Shown: one piece after another, positions 43,625-55,756 of the stretch
How positions within the stretch are numbered: position 1 is the stretch's first letter
Layout: each line of letters begins with the position of its first letter
Source: Leguminivora glycinivorella
Lineage: Eukaryota > Arthropoda > Insecta > Lepidoptera > Tortricidae
Reading direction: 5' to 3'
Assembly (NCBI RefSeq): GCF_023078275.1
Contig: NC_062971.1
Coordinates: forward strand, 4,154,001 to 4,218,000
DNA length: 64,000 nt
Notes under the pieces: model-generated
Database searches by the model: none
What the model saw: only the letters and a program-made list of their open reading frames with translations
Told to the model about the DNA's origin: nothing
Position numbers and translations under genes: made by a program

Positions 43625-43843
43625 GAACGCCGTTCGCCGACAAATGCGAATGCCCCGAGGGACTCACCGGGCCGCGCTGCGAGCAGACCTCGATCGGTTT
43701 CCATGGTGACGGCTGGGCTTTGTACCCGCCGCCGCCGGCCTGCCACGAGGGCCACATGACCCTCACCGTGACGTCACATACGAGCAACAGCTTGGTCTTC
43801 TATCTGGGGCCGCTCAAGTATAACCCTCTGCTTGATGTGCAAG
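43625..43843 (+). CDS. shg: Cadherin exon 6: EGF-like module and start of laminin-G domain
   Basis: Phase 1 in and phase 1 out, 219 nt. It completes the EGF-like module with TPFADKCECPEGLTGPRCEQ (the C-x-C ... GxxGxxC pattern) and opens the laminin-G domain with GFHGDGWALYPPPPACHEGH and the beta-strand SLVFYLGPL. Acceptor TCATCAACAG|GAA, donor CAAG|GTAAGA. The sharp rise in GC against the surrounding intron is typical of these exons. Only one EGF module is seen, the main argument for the E-cadherin type. Confidence 0.93.
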
Positions 43844-44076
43844 GTAAGATTTGTTGAATAAATGGGTATTTCTTTTACAAGAAAGTTGCTGTTTAACTGC
43901 TCGTTTTAATATTGATATGACAAGATTGACAAGACACGAAGGTTCATAGTACATTGTGTATTTAGGGCGGAAAGTGGCGAGGCGGAGGGTTTTAATAACT
44001 GGAGTTTCTAATCCTTCAGCCGCCCGTGATATACACAATGTTTTTCATCACACTCGCGAAATAATAACCATATTTT

Positions 44077-44305
44077 GACGACCGGTCTGGCTCAGTCGGT
44101 AGTGACCCTGCCTGCTGCATTATTTGTGTGATGAGCACAAATATTTGTTCCTGAGTCATGGATGTTTTCTATGTATATAAGTATTTGTATATTATATATA
44201 TCGTTGTCTGAGTACCCACAACACAAGCCTTCTTGAGCTTACTGTGGGACGCAGTCAATCTGTGTAATAATGTCCTGTAATATTTATTTATTTATTTATT
44301 TTTAT
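44077..44305 (+). mobile_element. tRNA-derived SINE, family 1, B box deleted
   Basis: Starts TGACGACCGGTCTGGCTCAG with the A box TGGCTCAGTCGG, then jumps from CTGCCTGCTGC directly to ATTATTTGTGTGATG, missing the B box. It continues to GGGACGCAGTCAATCTGTGT and a (TTTA)n tail near 44305. Confidence 0.85.
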
Positions 44306-47047
44306 TTTATTTTAAACTAAATGTATTGAAAAACTTCGCTGACATTTCTAACATTCGTCCGCCATCTTCTAATTTTTACAGGCCTTGGTATTCACTTTAC
44401 CGCCCTAGGGTGGTAAAATAGCCCATTACGAATCAGTATGCATCAGGCATGTAATAACAGAGCAATTCCCGAAAAGTTTGTACATTTGGATCACGTCTCG
44501 CGTCTTTGATAAAAACTGGTAGGCTGATAGAGCCCATGATGCTGATCAAGATCCATTAGGTTTCCCAAAATATCCTAGGTAGTTTGTATGAAACCTTCCT
44601 TTTTTGTTTTCTATACATTTTCGGTCGACGTTTACGGAAGGACCCCTCACAACTCGGGTGTACATATACAAAATACATATATTATATTTACCTAACTATC
44701 CATTACACCTACTTTGATAACCCATCTAATGTACCTACACTAATGACACGCTACCGGAATGACTATGTTTGTACGGGGTAAATCATCCTTCGATATGTAC
44801 ATTTAAAATTATTGGATGACAGAATTTGATTAACGATATTTATTCTACTGTCAACCGCTACTATAATTATGTACGTAAATAATATCCAAATGGAACTTCT
44901 ATCAGTCATGTGACATGTTTGAAAAGTGGGAAATATAACTAAAAGTCATGTTTCAAATAATAATACATCTTTCTCAAGGGAGAGTCATGGCCCTTGGGAT
45001 CTCCCGTGATTAGTATTAACTGCGTAATTTTGAAGATAGACATATTTAAAATTTTAACAAAGTTTCCGATGAAACAGATATGAAAAAGGTGATACAAAAC
45101 CTGGCTAGGCCTATATACGATTATTAAGTCACCTCGGGCCAAAGGTGTCTGTCTAATTTTGGTCAAGTTTGTATGACCACATTTTCAACATTTAATATTA
45201 TGGTCCCAAAATCGCTTACTACATATATTTAACGAGTTTAAACTAAATGGGTTCTAATTGTAGGCTTGTAACATTCGTACAAAGACGATATGACACTGTT
45301 TTCAAATGAATACATTATAAATATTCTTAGCATTTTCTTTTATATTTTAAACAAACTTATTTACATGCAAATTCAGAATCCTTTGATATACTTGGCAGAC
45401 GCAATAAGATTTCTTCCACATTATATCACGTTGGCCAGCTTTCTCAAGTAAACTCAAATTTAACAGCTTTTTTTACCGTTTGGCAATGTTTCTTGCAAGA
45501 ACGCAAAGATTTGCTGGCCGATGCCAAATTGCCAATCCAGTTAAGTGAAAAGTACACACAGTAACGAGGCCAGAGTGCCCAGTTAATTTCTGCCACTCCG
45601 ATTTTCTGAGCCATTTATTTTTATACACATCAGTACGAACTTATGGATATAGCTTTCCAATACTTGTTCTGATTAGGTAGATATTAGGTCCCTTTCTCTA
45701 TTGTCTCCGAAATGTAATTCAATTTCCACAAATATTCTTCGTTCAACTGCGTACTAGAACTATGTTAGTGGTTTCTTTTGTGCCTTCAAATAAAGGGAGT
45801 CATTAGTCGCATTTTTGTATTACATTTTTTTGCGCGGAGAAATCAGAATATAATTTATTTTCTAGAAGAGTTTTTATTTGTAGATGAAGTATATAATTCT
45901 ATTGAAGAAATTAGGAATGTGCTGATTAACACGCGAAAGGTTACTTACAATGCACCAATAGTACCTTATTCTGTTGCCTTAAATTTATCTTCTTACTACG
46001 TTGTTTATTACACTTATAAATTGTTGTGTGTAGATACCCAAGCCGCAATAAAACTTTCACAGTTGTGAAAACGTAAAAGAAAAAACTACAAGGTAATTCT
46101 CGAACTATTTCTCATAATTTACAACCGATCGTCGTTTGTGATAGCTCGAAAACTAGCAACTCGATAAGACTTCGGCAACTAAGTTCATTAACTTACAATG
46201 TCGTTAACTAGGATTCGACTACGGCGCAACAATGTTGCCGCCAACAATGAATACGTCACATTGGATTGGCGTAACAACTTGAATAATGATTTCCGGCCCG
46301 ACTCCACAATGGTCCCGAGGGTAGTCTGTATTTTATTTTTATAGTTGTACCGCGTTCTCTATTAGCGGGGTTACAGTGGCTCGCAATCCGATCCGATCGA
46401 CCAATCACAAGCCTTCATTTCCATTTCTGAAGATGCGAGGCGAAATCAACGCCGCTGCTGGCGGTGCAAGTATATTTTTCGATGTAAATTCGTTTCAAAT
46501 TCGATTGGCAATTTGTTTGCCTCACGCAAAAGAAACTTGGCGGCGTTGTATTACGCCTAGTTCACAGTTACGGCAATAATGATTTTTTAATGATTCCGTA
46601 ATGACTGACAGCCGTGTACGGGGTGTTATGATTTATGAACTGCGATCGCGTGTTCGAGTGTTATTGCTCTATATGGTTTCTGGAATATTCTGTACAGTTA
46701 CTTATTCTTGTTTGGGAACCTCGTTTGGGCATTGTTTGTTCGTAATTAATAATAATGCGTAAAATAAGGGGCTCGTGTATATAAATAATAACAACCGCAG
46801 AACTACCGATTGTGGTTTCGGATTAAATATTCAGTTTTGTGTACATGTATTTTTAATCCGATATCAATTTCGGGTAGCTTTATGGAAACTGATAGTGTTG
46901 TCTGTATCTGGGTTCATAATTAACACCCTTTGAGGCCTTTCTCGGAACTGCCGACACTGAATACCAAAACCAGTAAAATAATATAGGCTTGAAATGTCCA
47001 GACAAGTATTTCAAATTCAATTTTCGGCAGTTAGGTTTGCCTTTGCC

Positions 47048-47165
47048 TTAAGAGCCTTCAAGAAGACATTTCTAACTTTTTTGGTGTTTGGGTGTCCATA
47101 GGCAGCTGTAATCGCATCCAATCAGGCGAACTGTGTGCTGATTTGCCTCCTCTCTTATAATAACC
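47048..47165 (+). mobile_element. LINE 3' end fragment
   Basis: TTCAAGAAGACATTTCTAAC, GGTGTCCATAGGCAGCTGTA, ATCGCATCCAATCAGGCGAA and GATTTGCCTCCTCTCTTATA parallel the end at 27077-27330 with many changes. Confidence 0.6.
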
Positions 47166-47186
47166 TAACCACAAATTTTTTTTTTT

Positions 47187-47436
47187 AAAAAAACCCCCGA
47201 CCGCGACATATTTAGTGGACCGGGTTTCATGAGACATGGCTAAGAACACTCCCGATTAACTCAGCTTTCAAACAAAAAAAACTAAATCTAAATCGGTTCT
47301 TCCGTTCGGGAGCTACGATGCCACAAACAGACACACACACAGACAGACGGACACACAAACAGACAGACGGACACACAAACAGACAGACACGTCAAACTTA
47401 TAACACCCCTTCGTTTTTGCGTCGGGGGTTAAAAAA
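47187..47436. mobile_element. Repeat with AACCCCCGAC inverted ends
   Basis: Begins AAAAAAACCCCCGACCGCGA and ends TGCGTCGGGGGTTAAAAAA. Contains (ACAGACAGACGGACAC)-type runs and CGGTTCTTCCGTTCGGGAGC. The ends are inverted over about 12 bp. Confidence 0.65.
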
Positions 47437-48170
47437 TAATTACCATGTCTTGCTAATTTACCCAAAAAATTAATCACAAATCTAAATTTCTAACCGAAAA
47501 TATAAATTATTACATAATGAAACTAGTCCAAATACTTCCAAATGTTTTACAGCGATAAACCACTAATGTCGGATAAAATATCAATGTATATTTCGGCCAT
47601 AATCACGAGAACCTCATTGCATTATTGCACTAGCCCGGTTTCGAACCCACGTTCCCCAATTTAAAAGTTAGAGCTAAAATTCAATTTGAGCAGCTTAGTA
47701 GTGTAGTAATTTAAAAAACGTGTCCTGGTTGAGTAGAGTTTCAAGTTTTAAGCGCTAGTATAAAGTTTTGTTTGAGTTCGGAAAATTAGACACTAAACAC
47801 GAGAGTTGTTAAGTCGTTAGGTACTTGCCGTTTAGCTTCTGAAGCCCCGTTTGGACACGGTAAATAAAGTAAAAAACATTTTTGTTGTACGAAAGGATGG
47901 TTTAAAGAGGATATATTTTAAGTACAAAAACGAAATTAAAGGATAATATCGGTTTTCGTCTGTCAATGAAAAGAAAATTGTAGTATATGGAATGCATATA
48001 GACTTACTGCGTTTTAACTTTGAAACAGCGAATATTAAAGGATAATATAACTTATCCTACCGACTACGCCATTTAATATTTATGACTTAAAAGTTCTTTC
48101 TCTTTTTAATAAAATTAATTATCAAAGTATCAAACAAACAAAACCGAATTTTACACTTTTTTGATCTTAA

Positions 48171-48442
48171 AAAAATGAAAAAATGAAAATGAAATATTTA
48201 TTTTTCAAGTAGGCATATTACAATGCGCATATGAACGTCAAATAAAGCTACGCCGGCTCTAACCCTACGCCTCAGCCTCGAGAAGATTTCAGTCCCCCTC
48301 AGTTGGGAGGGGGTATCCATAACTAACATGCATTAAATAACAAGATACAATTTAACATGCAAAAGTATTCATCAAAGAATATGAACAGACTAGGTACTCT
48401 ATGGAAATTAATTTCAATAAATTATATTATTGCTTAATAATA
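48171..48442 (-). mobile_element. 3' UTR of the jockey/CR1-like LINE, minus strand
   Basis: Complement of 31770-32105: TATTTATTTTTCAAGTAGGC, GCTACGCCGGCTCTAACCCT, AGTCCCCCTCAGTTGGGAGG and CTATGGAAATTAATTTCAAT. About 60 bp (the AGAAGTTGCCCGCCGAGTTT stretch) are missing. Otherwise the match is nearly perfect. Confidence 0.9.
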
Positions 48443-48789
48443 CTACTATTGCTTACTAATATAAAGGAAGCTATTAAAACAAGGGACTGATAAAAGTAGT
48501 TAAAGTGGGTAAAACATAAACTAAAAGCTTTATATGAATAACTGTATTCTACTGCGATAGGCAACTATTACCTATTTTTAGAAACATCGAATACTAGGGA
48601 GTTTAAAAAGCATTTTATGTTCTACACGATATTGCTTTTACACTTAGATAACTCACTTTAGTACCAAGGGAGTTGAGTGTCACGCGGGCGAGTCTCGGCC
48701 ACTCGCCTAGTGTAAACACGGCTTAAGAAGTTACATCGTGCCATGACGAGAAGCCACAGATGATGCACTTGTTAGATTGAGTATTTAGT

Positions 48790-49106
48790 CACTGGTCCCA
48801 TCGCGAGCTAGTAAACTATGAGCTATCGGCTATAAAAACGAACAAATGATAAGCACTCCCGTGCAAATAAAAGCGATACGGCGATATTGATAGCTCACCG
48901 CTGGGCGAGTAACTTTAAACATCGCCGTGTCGTTTTTATAGCCGATCGCTCATAGTTTACTAGCTCGCGGTGAGACCAGTGCCTAAGTCACTGGTTCCAC
49001 CAAAAACGAGAAAGCTATGAGCAATCATCAGTAGAAATGAACAAAAGATAGTCGGTCCCGTGTACGTAAAAGAGCGCGAGCGAGTCGTAGTTTGTTGCTG
49101 AGCGAT
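48790..49106. mobile_element. MITE with CACTGGTC ends plus a partial second copy
   Basis: 48790-48983: CACTGGTCCCATCGCGAGCT with AGTAAACTATGAGC pairs with GCTCATAGTTTACTAGCTCG and CGGTGAGACCAGTG. A related unit starts again at 48992 with CACTGGTTCCACCAAAAACG and AAAGATAGTCGGTCCCGTG. A third copy is at 51129. Confidence 0.75.
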
Positions 49107-49589
49107 GAACTATAAATCAATCAATCAATCAATTTATTTTGCTATAATAAGGGTTTGATTACAGATATTATTCAAAGTGAAGGTACTCCTTAATTAGCCA
49201 TTCTTCATAGCATGCAAAATATTCACAACTATTTACATATGTACAAATCTTAACTATACAATGATATTTTTCACCTTTTTAAATGAAACATACCTACTAC
49301 CAACAATACATACATACATACATACATACAATAACGCCTGTATCCCATGAAGGGGTAATAAAACTAAAGATTAAGGGGTTGACAGAAAACGAAACTGTGA
49401 CATCCAAACTGTGTGTGATCGACTACCAACAATCATTACATTAATATTAAATGATTTTACATTAATTAATCGCTCGCTCTCTCTTTTATTGTCATTTAAA
49501 TAGACAATATAAGTAACAAGTTTTGTTGAGTTTTTGTCCTGTTTTTGACTTTTGGCATGAGCAACGGTCTCTCGGCCCTCTCAGGTCAC

Positions 49590-49860
49590 TGATAACAGGA
49601 TAGGTAGTAGAAATCAAGCGGCACATGGCTATCACCGGGTCGGCCATGGACCGGCTCAGGAAAATATGGAAAAACAGAAACATCACAAATGCCACTAAAA
49701 TGCGACTTGTCAGGGCATTAGTATCTCCCAATTTTCCCATACTTCTTTACGGTGCTGAGACGTGGACTTCAAGGGAAAAGAAGACAGATGTTCTAGAAAT
49801 GTGGTGCTACAGAAGAAAGATAGGTTCAGATGCGATGGACCGGCCAAGTCAAGGCTGCAC
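49590..49860 (+). pseudogene. Fragment of a second type of LINE reverse transcriptase
   Basis: One frame encodes EIKRHMAITGSAMDRLRKIW, RNITNATKMRLVRALVSPN and LLYGAETWTSREKKTDVLEM followed by WCYRRK, the region after the catalytic core in RTE/BovB-like and related LINE proteins. A TAG lies just upstream in the same frame (near 49604) and similarity fades after about 49810. It differs from the two other LINEs in the window. Confidence 0.7.
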
Positions 49861-51128
49861 TCAGTGGCCCACTCTACGAATGCGTAAGGAATATCGATGC
49901 ATTGTTAAGCTTGCTACCACCCCTGATGTGACGACTACCACTCTGCCAAGAGTGTGACGACAACGAAGAAAACAAGATCGTTCTTTGACTTAAGTATATT
50001 TACCGGGATATAGAAAAAATATCACAATTTTTTTTTTCCCATACAAATATGAAACACCCTAATAGACAACAACAGACTACAAATACGAAAAATTATCATT
50101 TTGTGACGGACATACGCGGTATAAAATGTTGTAAGTACTATAAAAGCTTGAACAACACTGAACACCTCAACCTCCTTTAACACCTCATTATGCAGAAACT
50201 AAAGGAGGTAGTCTGTGACAAGCTAAAGTAGGTATTTTATTTTTACAAACTTGGACGGGAAACTTAATTTTCTGGTGGACTTGTCGCAATTTGCGGCATT
50301 TGAGGACGCAAAGAAATGGCGGATTAGTGTTATGATTTGCTATATTCCTTACAAAATTTGATAAATTACGACTTACAAGGAAAATACTGATGAAGTGTGT
50401 TGTTTTGAACTTTTTGAGAAGTAAACATTTTTTGAATTTTTACAAAATTCAATGTTGTATGAATTTACGTATGTAGGTAAACACTTTATTCTACAAATAA
50501 AACAGATTACAAAACACGTTTCACACGAAAATGTACAACGTGCAAAGGCAGATTTATATATCTTAAGGGATCTCTTCCAGTCAACCTTTGAGCAATTTGT
50601 AGCGTTTTGGGCAATTGTAGTACATAGCTAAAGTTAATATAAATTAACGAATAACAGACCCCAATTAAGAAACAGCACCTGTCTAATATTTTCGCGTTTT
50701 CATGGAAACCCTTAAAATAATCTAGATAACATTAAATCAATTATATATATGAAACACATTTTTCGTGCAATACGCTGTATTGTTACTTACTCACTATACA
50801 ACACTTACCAATATAGTCTAAAACTGTTCACTTAAATCCCAGTGGCATCCATATTTAGCTAACATCCTTAACACAGATTTCCTCTAAATTTACAAATGAG
50901 AGCAATCCAATCGCAATGGCATTAAAGATGCATTGGTTGCATTCTGTCTTGTCAGTGCATCTGAACGTCTTTAACATGCACATGCACAATGCAAAACGTC
51001 GTCTAAACATTGTACATTTTGGATGCACTGCATACAATGGATGTTTAGTACGATGCTGGTGTGAAATGAACTATGGGAAATACATTTTGGTAAAAATGTA
51101 AACCTTTGGCAGAGAAGTTTCATATTAA

Positions 51129-51950
51129 GACACTGGTCTCACCAAAAGAGTGAGCGATAGTAGAAACGAACAAAAAATAGTCGCTCCCGTTAATTAGGGT
51201 GGTTCAAAAAATACGTTTTTTGATTTTTCTTCTTCCACAGGGCTTTTTTTACTCGATTTGATCCCAAATGTCTGTATACAAAATTTCAGCGAGATAAGTG
51301 TTTAGGGGTCGCTATGATTTGACGATTTATCAGTTTTCATATAAAATTTTGGTACAAAATAGTAAAAAATCTAGAGTATATACATAGAAAATAGGAATTT
51401 TATCTTCGATGATAACATATTATTGGACTTTATTTTTTGTGCGATGTTGATGGACTAGGTTGAACCTGTAGCCTTAAAAGTCAACAATAAACTGTTTTAG
51501 CCATATTTTGTGCATTTTTTAGCATTTTGATGTCTAAAAACACTAATTGTGACTTGGTACGTAAAGACACCGGAATACGAATTCCAAAATGAGTCTTGCT
51601 TGCATTGCGCCGGTCATATTTGCTGATTTTACAATTTGAAAATTTTCGACTTCCATACTAACGGGCTCCTACTTGCAAATCATAGCAACCTCTAAATGAG
51701 CCAATAAGAAGCTAATTTTTGGTACATATCAATTTTTGACCATAATAGAACAAGAAAAACCTGTGGAGCGAAAATATATTTTTATTTCTCCATACATTCG
51801 TGAACCACCCTAGCCCCCGTGTAAATTAAATAAAAGAAACGCGATGATAGCGCGAGCGAGTTATAGTTCGTCGTCGAGTGATGAACTATAAATCGCTCCC
51901 TCTCTCTTATTTATACGGGAGCGATTATCTTTTGTTCGTTTCACTCAATT
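51129..51950. mobile_element. MITE of the CACTGGTC family split by a second element
   Basis: Outer unit begins CACTGGTCTCACCAAAAGAG and ends near GGGAGCGATTATCTTTTGTT. Inserted at 51197-51810 is an element with ends GGGTGGTTCAAAAAATACG and CATTCGTGAACCACCC, flanked by TA on both sides. The insert has no open frame of note. Confidence 0.8.
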
Positions 51951-52325
51951 CAATCTATCCACTTTTGATGGGTGCCGTGCCTAAAGTTAGAACCTCTTTC
52001 AAAAAGAACTTACATTGGCAACTATATGAGTCGGCCCTTTTTTCACAAAGGTACTCTTTTGAAGACTCTAAAGTCATCAAAATTATCTTTATTTCAGGCA
52101 ACTAGACAATTTTTATCTTTAAATATAGAAAACAAAGCGTTTCCGATGCACGCAAGGCTGCAATGCCAGGAAAGCGGCTGCGTAACCGCCGGAACTTTTA
52201 AAGCTCTTCCTTGGTAGGACGCTAGAATTTCAGTCAAAGCCACAAAGGAATAAAAATCCACATTGTATGTTAGATCCTGCCCTCAGCACAAATTTAAAAT
52301 GTACTTACTGTTACATAGTTTACAG

Positions 52326-52450
52326 CAGTGATGGGAAAAAATTTCATTGGGGGTCAAAATTTTAAGGATTTTTAGTGGAGGTCCAGGCACAAAAATCCTA
52401 TCGCGGACCGGACATGTTTCCAAGGCTGTAGGCCTACTTGCCCACCACTG
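52326..52450. mobile_element. hAT-type MITE with perfect 8-bp duplication
   Basis: Ends CAGTGATGGGAAAAAATTT and CTACTTGCCCACCACTG. GTTTACAG lies at 52318-52325 and 52451-52458. Only 125 bp, with TATCGCGGACCGGACATGTT in the middle. Classic hAT features. Confidence 0.88.
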
Positions 52451-52755
52451 GTTTACAGTGTCATTTTGTGACTCCCACATTGAGTTAACCTCCTTAGACA
52501 TATGACAGCTGATAATCAGACATCTTTAATTTTTTTTGATATATCTATGCAGTATGGAACAAATAAAAGAATTCAAAAACATTTTGTAAGCTGACGATGA
52601 AGGTTCATATTACTGTTATTAATCTTAATTCACTATTACAGCTACATTCTGATACCATGATGTCTTTATTGCCACAATGCTGCACCGAAACTGCTAGAAA
52701 ATTGTATAGCTGCTTGAAATAAAATTTGTATTCTAACTAAACATCTCTTTTCCAG

Positions 52756-52980
52756 ATTTCCTCTCCCTGGAACTGGTGGACGGCTACCCGATTCTCCTAG
52801 TTAACTACGGCTCTGGAACGACGAGGCTCAACAACAGCGTTGTCCACGTGGCCGACGGCAAACCGCATCTCATCGAGATTGTGCTCATGAAGAGCTCCAT
52901 AGAGATGTTCGTGGATAGATGCAAGCTGTCTACTTGTATGAGCTTAGCAGCGCCTATTGCACCGAGGGAGATACTTAATG
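52756..52980 (+). CDS. shg: Cadherin exon 7: laminin-G domain, central part
   Basis: Phase 1 in and phase 1 out, 225 nt, from FLSLELVDGYPILLVNYGSG through VHVADGKPHLIEIVLMKSSI to APREILN. The L.LELVDGYP.LLVNYGSGT and ADGKPH.IEIVL pattern is the laminin-G beta-sandwich core. Acceptor CTCTTTTCCAG|ATT, donor AATG|GTAAGT. It lies between exon 6 and exon 8 with matching phases, so the laminin-G domain is split over four exons (6-9). Confidence 0.93.
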
Positions 52981-55062
52981 GTAAGTTTTTTGAAGGTTCT
53001 CGAAGAAAACGAGCTCACTTGGTGGCTTTGCTTATGACATTTGGTGACTTTTTTTATGGGATAGGAGGCAAACGAGCAGACAGGTCGCCTGATGGTATGC
53101 GATCACTGGCGCCCATGGACACCCGAAACACCAGAAGTGTTGGAGGTGCGTTGCCGGCCTTTAAGATGGGTGTACGCTCTTTTCTTGAAGGTTTGAAGGT
53201 CGTATCGGTCCGGAAATACTGCTGGCGACAATTCATTCCACTAAACTGTGCGAGGCAGGAAGTTTCTGGAGAAACGCACAGTTGAGGACTGCCATCCATC
53301 TAAATGATGGAGATGGAAATGTTGTCGTGTAGGGCGATGGTGGAAAGAAGCGGTAGGGATTAATCCGAACAATTCCTCGGCTTCCATCACAGACAACTTT
53401 TTGTGCATGTTGCACACGCAATAATGTTAGGACTTTTTTTATCAGAATTTCTGTTAGAATTCCATACGGAAAATACATTATCAGATATTGCACAAAGATC
53501 CTTCTGTGTGGACGGCCACATTTCTGTAAGCGTCATTATACACAAATACTTGTTGAAGTGAAACTTAAAAATTTACTTCCCACAAGCCTTTTCACAACGG
53601 CCATGCAAGAATATTAAAATAAACCCATTTACATTTTTCCATCATTTTCCTAACGACAGCCAGTCTTAACTGCGTTTTTAGTTCGCTAATGAGTAGTTTA
53701 TACGTATCTAGGGCGGTGTTTTTTGCCTGTTTCCATTATTGCTGGATTATACAGGGTCGCCAGAAATCTGATAAAACCTGCTTTTTATGCTGAATTAACG
53801 AGGGCGGTTAAATGGGCAAAAAGGCGCAGGGTTTATGGCCCGTGCTCCTCTTGAAATTTAATACTATTGACAGAGGTTTTATGGCCGTTACACATGGCAG
53901 TGAGTTTTCGGTAACGGTGAATTGCGAAAATTATCTTTATTTTGAGTAGGCGAACATATCGGTTATACGATTTATCAATATGCTTAGTCATAAAACTGGG
54001 TTTATAATTACCTACTGCCGCACATTTTCTTTGGTGACATAATTATGACATTTATCTGTACTTCGATTGTGATAAATGTACTTGAATAGATCCTAAAAGT
54101 GTAGTGTGGCATTTATTCTGTGTCCACTTGACTTATATTGACCGGGATATATTTTTCGACGCAGTTGATCAATATAAGTCTAATGAAACTAACCGTGAAT
54201 CATTTTAAAGACTTATTGATTATGGCCACGTTTCCTTCTTCGACATTAATATTGTAGGTACGCAAACGTTCACGAATGCAGAATTAAGAGCTCATTAATA
54301 TGTATATGCTCATTAAATTGATACCTAAATGTCCAAAATCCATATGTCCACTAGCCCAAAACGTGGTTTCTCGCATCGATTGGTTCTAAATTCAAATGCT
54401 AACGTCTGCAATACATTTCCATACATTATTACTATAACAATCTCTTGTTTTTGCTGAGCGCGCCTTTTCCAGCATAGTCCCGACCTCTTGTACTGTACTA
54501 GTATTCCTATCATAAAATTTTAGTTTACAACTGGGTGGGAAAACAATGCCACTGTCTGTAGGATAAAGTTTCCCGACGTTTATTTTGCCTATTTTGAACT
54601 CTTTGAGTTACAGCGCGGCTAGTCGTTAACCAACTTTCTGGTGTTGCTTTTTGCTTCAAGTTAAGCGTGCATACATTATGCAATTTAGACTACATTTTAA
54701 TATTTTAGGGCTGTCAAATTGTATACTTTATGCAACTGTAGCTGCGGAAAGGTACTTGTGACTCTAAAATGTATTCTAACACGCTAGAAGTACATGCAGT
54801 GTTGTTTGAGAAAGTTTCACTAGCACGCCACTTCGAGCGGCATTTGATTTACCTAAATTTCTGAATTCGACTTGTGTGTAAATATAGATAACTAGTTTCT
54901 ATCCAGCAATTTCGACGATATAAAGTATCGGGATGACCAAGAAGACGAAGATTTATATACACATACCCACACAAAAGTTATGATGAAATAAAAGAATGCT
55001 CTTATGTTATTTCGATTGGCGTATACATTGTTCTTTACATTAATATATATTTCGTTCTACAG
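52981..55062. other. Intron between cadherin exons 7 and 8 (2.1 kb)
   Basis: Bounded by GTAAGT and GTTCTACAG. The only recognisable content is the minus-strand LINE end at 53045-53290, perhaps extending to 53420. Nothing named in 53421-55062. Confidence 0.75.
53045..53290 (-). mobile_element. LINE 3' end fragment, minus strand
   Basis: On the minus strand: AGTGGAATGAATTGTCGCCA, AAAAGAGCGTACACCCATCT, TAAAGGCCGGCAACGCACCT, GGTGTCCATGGGCGCCAGTG and TGCTCGTTTGCCTCCTATCC. It aligns with 27077-27330 over its full length. It may extend rightward to about 53420, since CATGTTGCACACGCAATAAT follows. Confidence 0.8.
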
Positions 55063-55193
55063 TGAATGGACCCCTTCAACTGGGCGGAGCGACCATCGAC
55101 TTCAGACATTTAGCGCACCAGTTTGGCTGGCAGCACGTCCCGACCAACCAGCATTTCGTTGGCTGCATCAGCAACTTCACCTACAACGACTTT
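55063..55193 (+). CDS. shg: Cadherin exon 8: laminin-G domain, C-terminal part
   Basis: Phase 1 in, phase 0 out, 131 nt. With the last base of exon 7 it reads NVNGPLQLGGATIDFRHLAH and then HFVGCISNFTYNDF. VNGPLQLGG and the cysteine of FVGCISN are the standard end of a laminin-G fold in cadherins (N-cadherin has NVNAPLQVGG). Acceptor CGTTCTACAG|TGA, donor TTT|GTAAGT. Confidence 0.95.
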
Positions 55194-55580
55194 GTAAGTA
55201 CACAACTACTACTTTACATTGATTTAAACTAACACGATTTTTTAAAACTGAAACAGGACCTAATTGCGTTACTTACGTTTATAATTTCGTCACATTACGT
55301 GATTAAATTCCATTTTAGTCCTAAGAACTGCTACTATATTTGGTTTCATCTGTCAGTGTAGCGTGGTAGTTCGACAGCAAGTACATGATGATCGAGGGCC
55401 TATTCAGCAACGGGCGATATATTACTAAAATTCGAAATATTTTATATGTCTTCGAAATTTTTGAGAGACTACAAACAAGGCACAGGAACATCTATATTTC
55501 TTTACTACATTGAACCGATGAAAAAATATAAACTATCAATGTTTTTCTGTAATTTTAATTTCGTCAGTAAAAATTTCTTA

Positions 55581-55756
55581 TCCATACTAATATTATAAAT
55601 TGGAAAGTGTGTGTGTCTGTTTGTCCGCCTTTCACGGCAAAACGGAGCGACGAATCGACGTGATTTTTTAGGTGGAGATAGTTGAAGGGATGGAGAGTGA
55701 CATATGCTACTTTTTGTCTCTTTCTAACGCGAGCGAGGCCGCGGGCAAAAGCTAGT
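55581..55756 (+). mobile_element. Non-autonomous Helitron, intact compact copy
   Basis: TCCATACTAATATTATAAAT to GGCAAAAGCTAGT, 176 bp, with TGGAGATAGTTGAAGGGATG and TAACGCGAGCGAGGCCGCGG. It aligns end to end with 10327-10503. Confidence 0.85.

Larger units (their letters stand above)
43844..52755. other. Intron between cadherin exons 6 and 7 (8.9 kb)
   Basis: Bounded by GTAAGA and CTTTTCCAG. Contains a SINE, three LINE fragments, several MITEs and simple runs (CATA at 49306-49330, CAAT at 49116-49135). I recognise nothing in 44306-47047 (a GC-richer stretch at about 46190-46580 has no convincing frame), 47437-48170, 49860-51128 and 51951-52317. Confidence 0.7.

Noticed and set aside
45778..46068. 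96-codon open frame
   Set aside because: Hydrophobic AT-rich translation without recognisable motifs, in the intron of another gene.
46376..46579. 67-codon frame in a GC-richer block, considered as an extra cadherin exon
   Set aside because: Exons 6 and 7 already join in phase, and the translation has no cadherin, EGF or laminin-G features.
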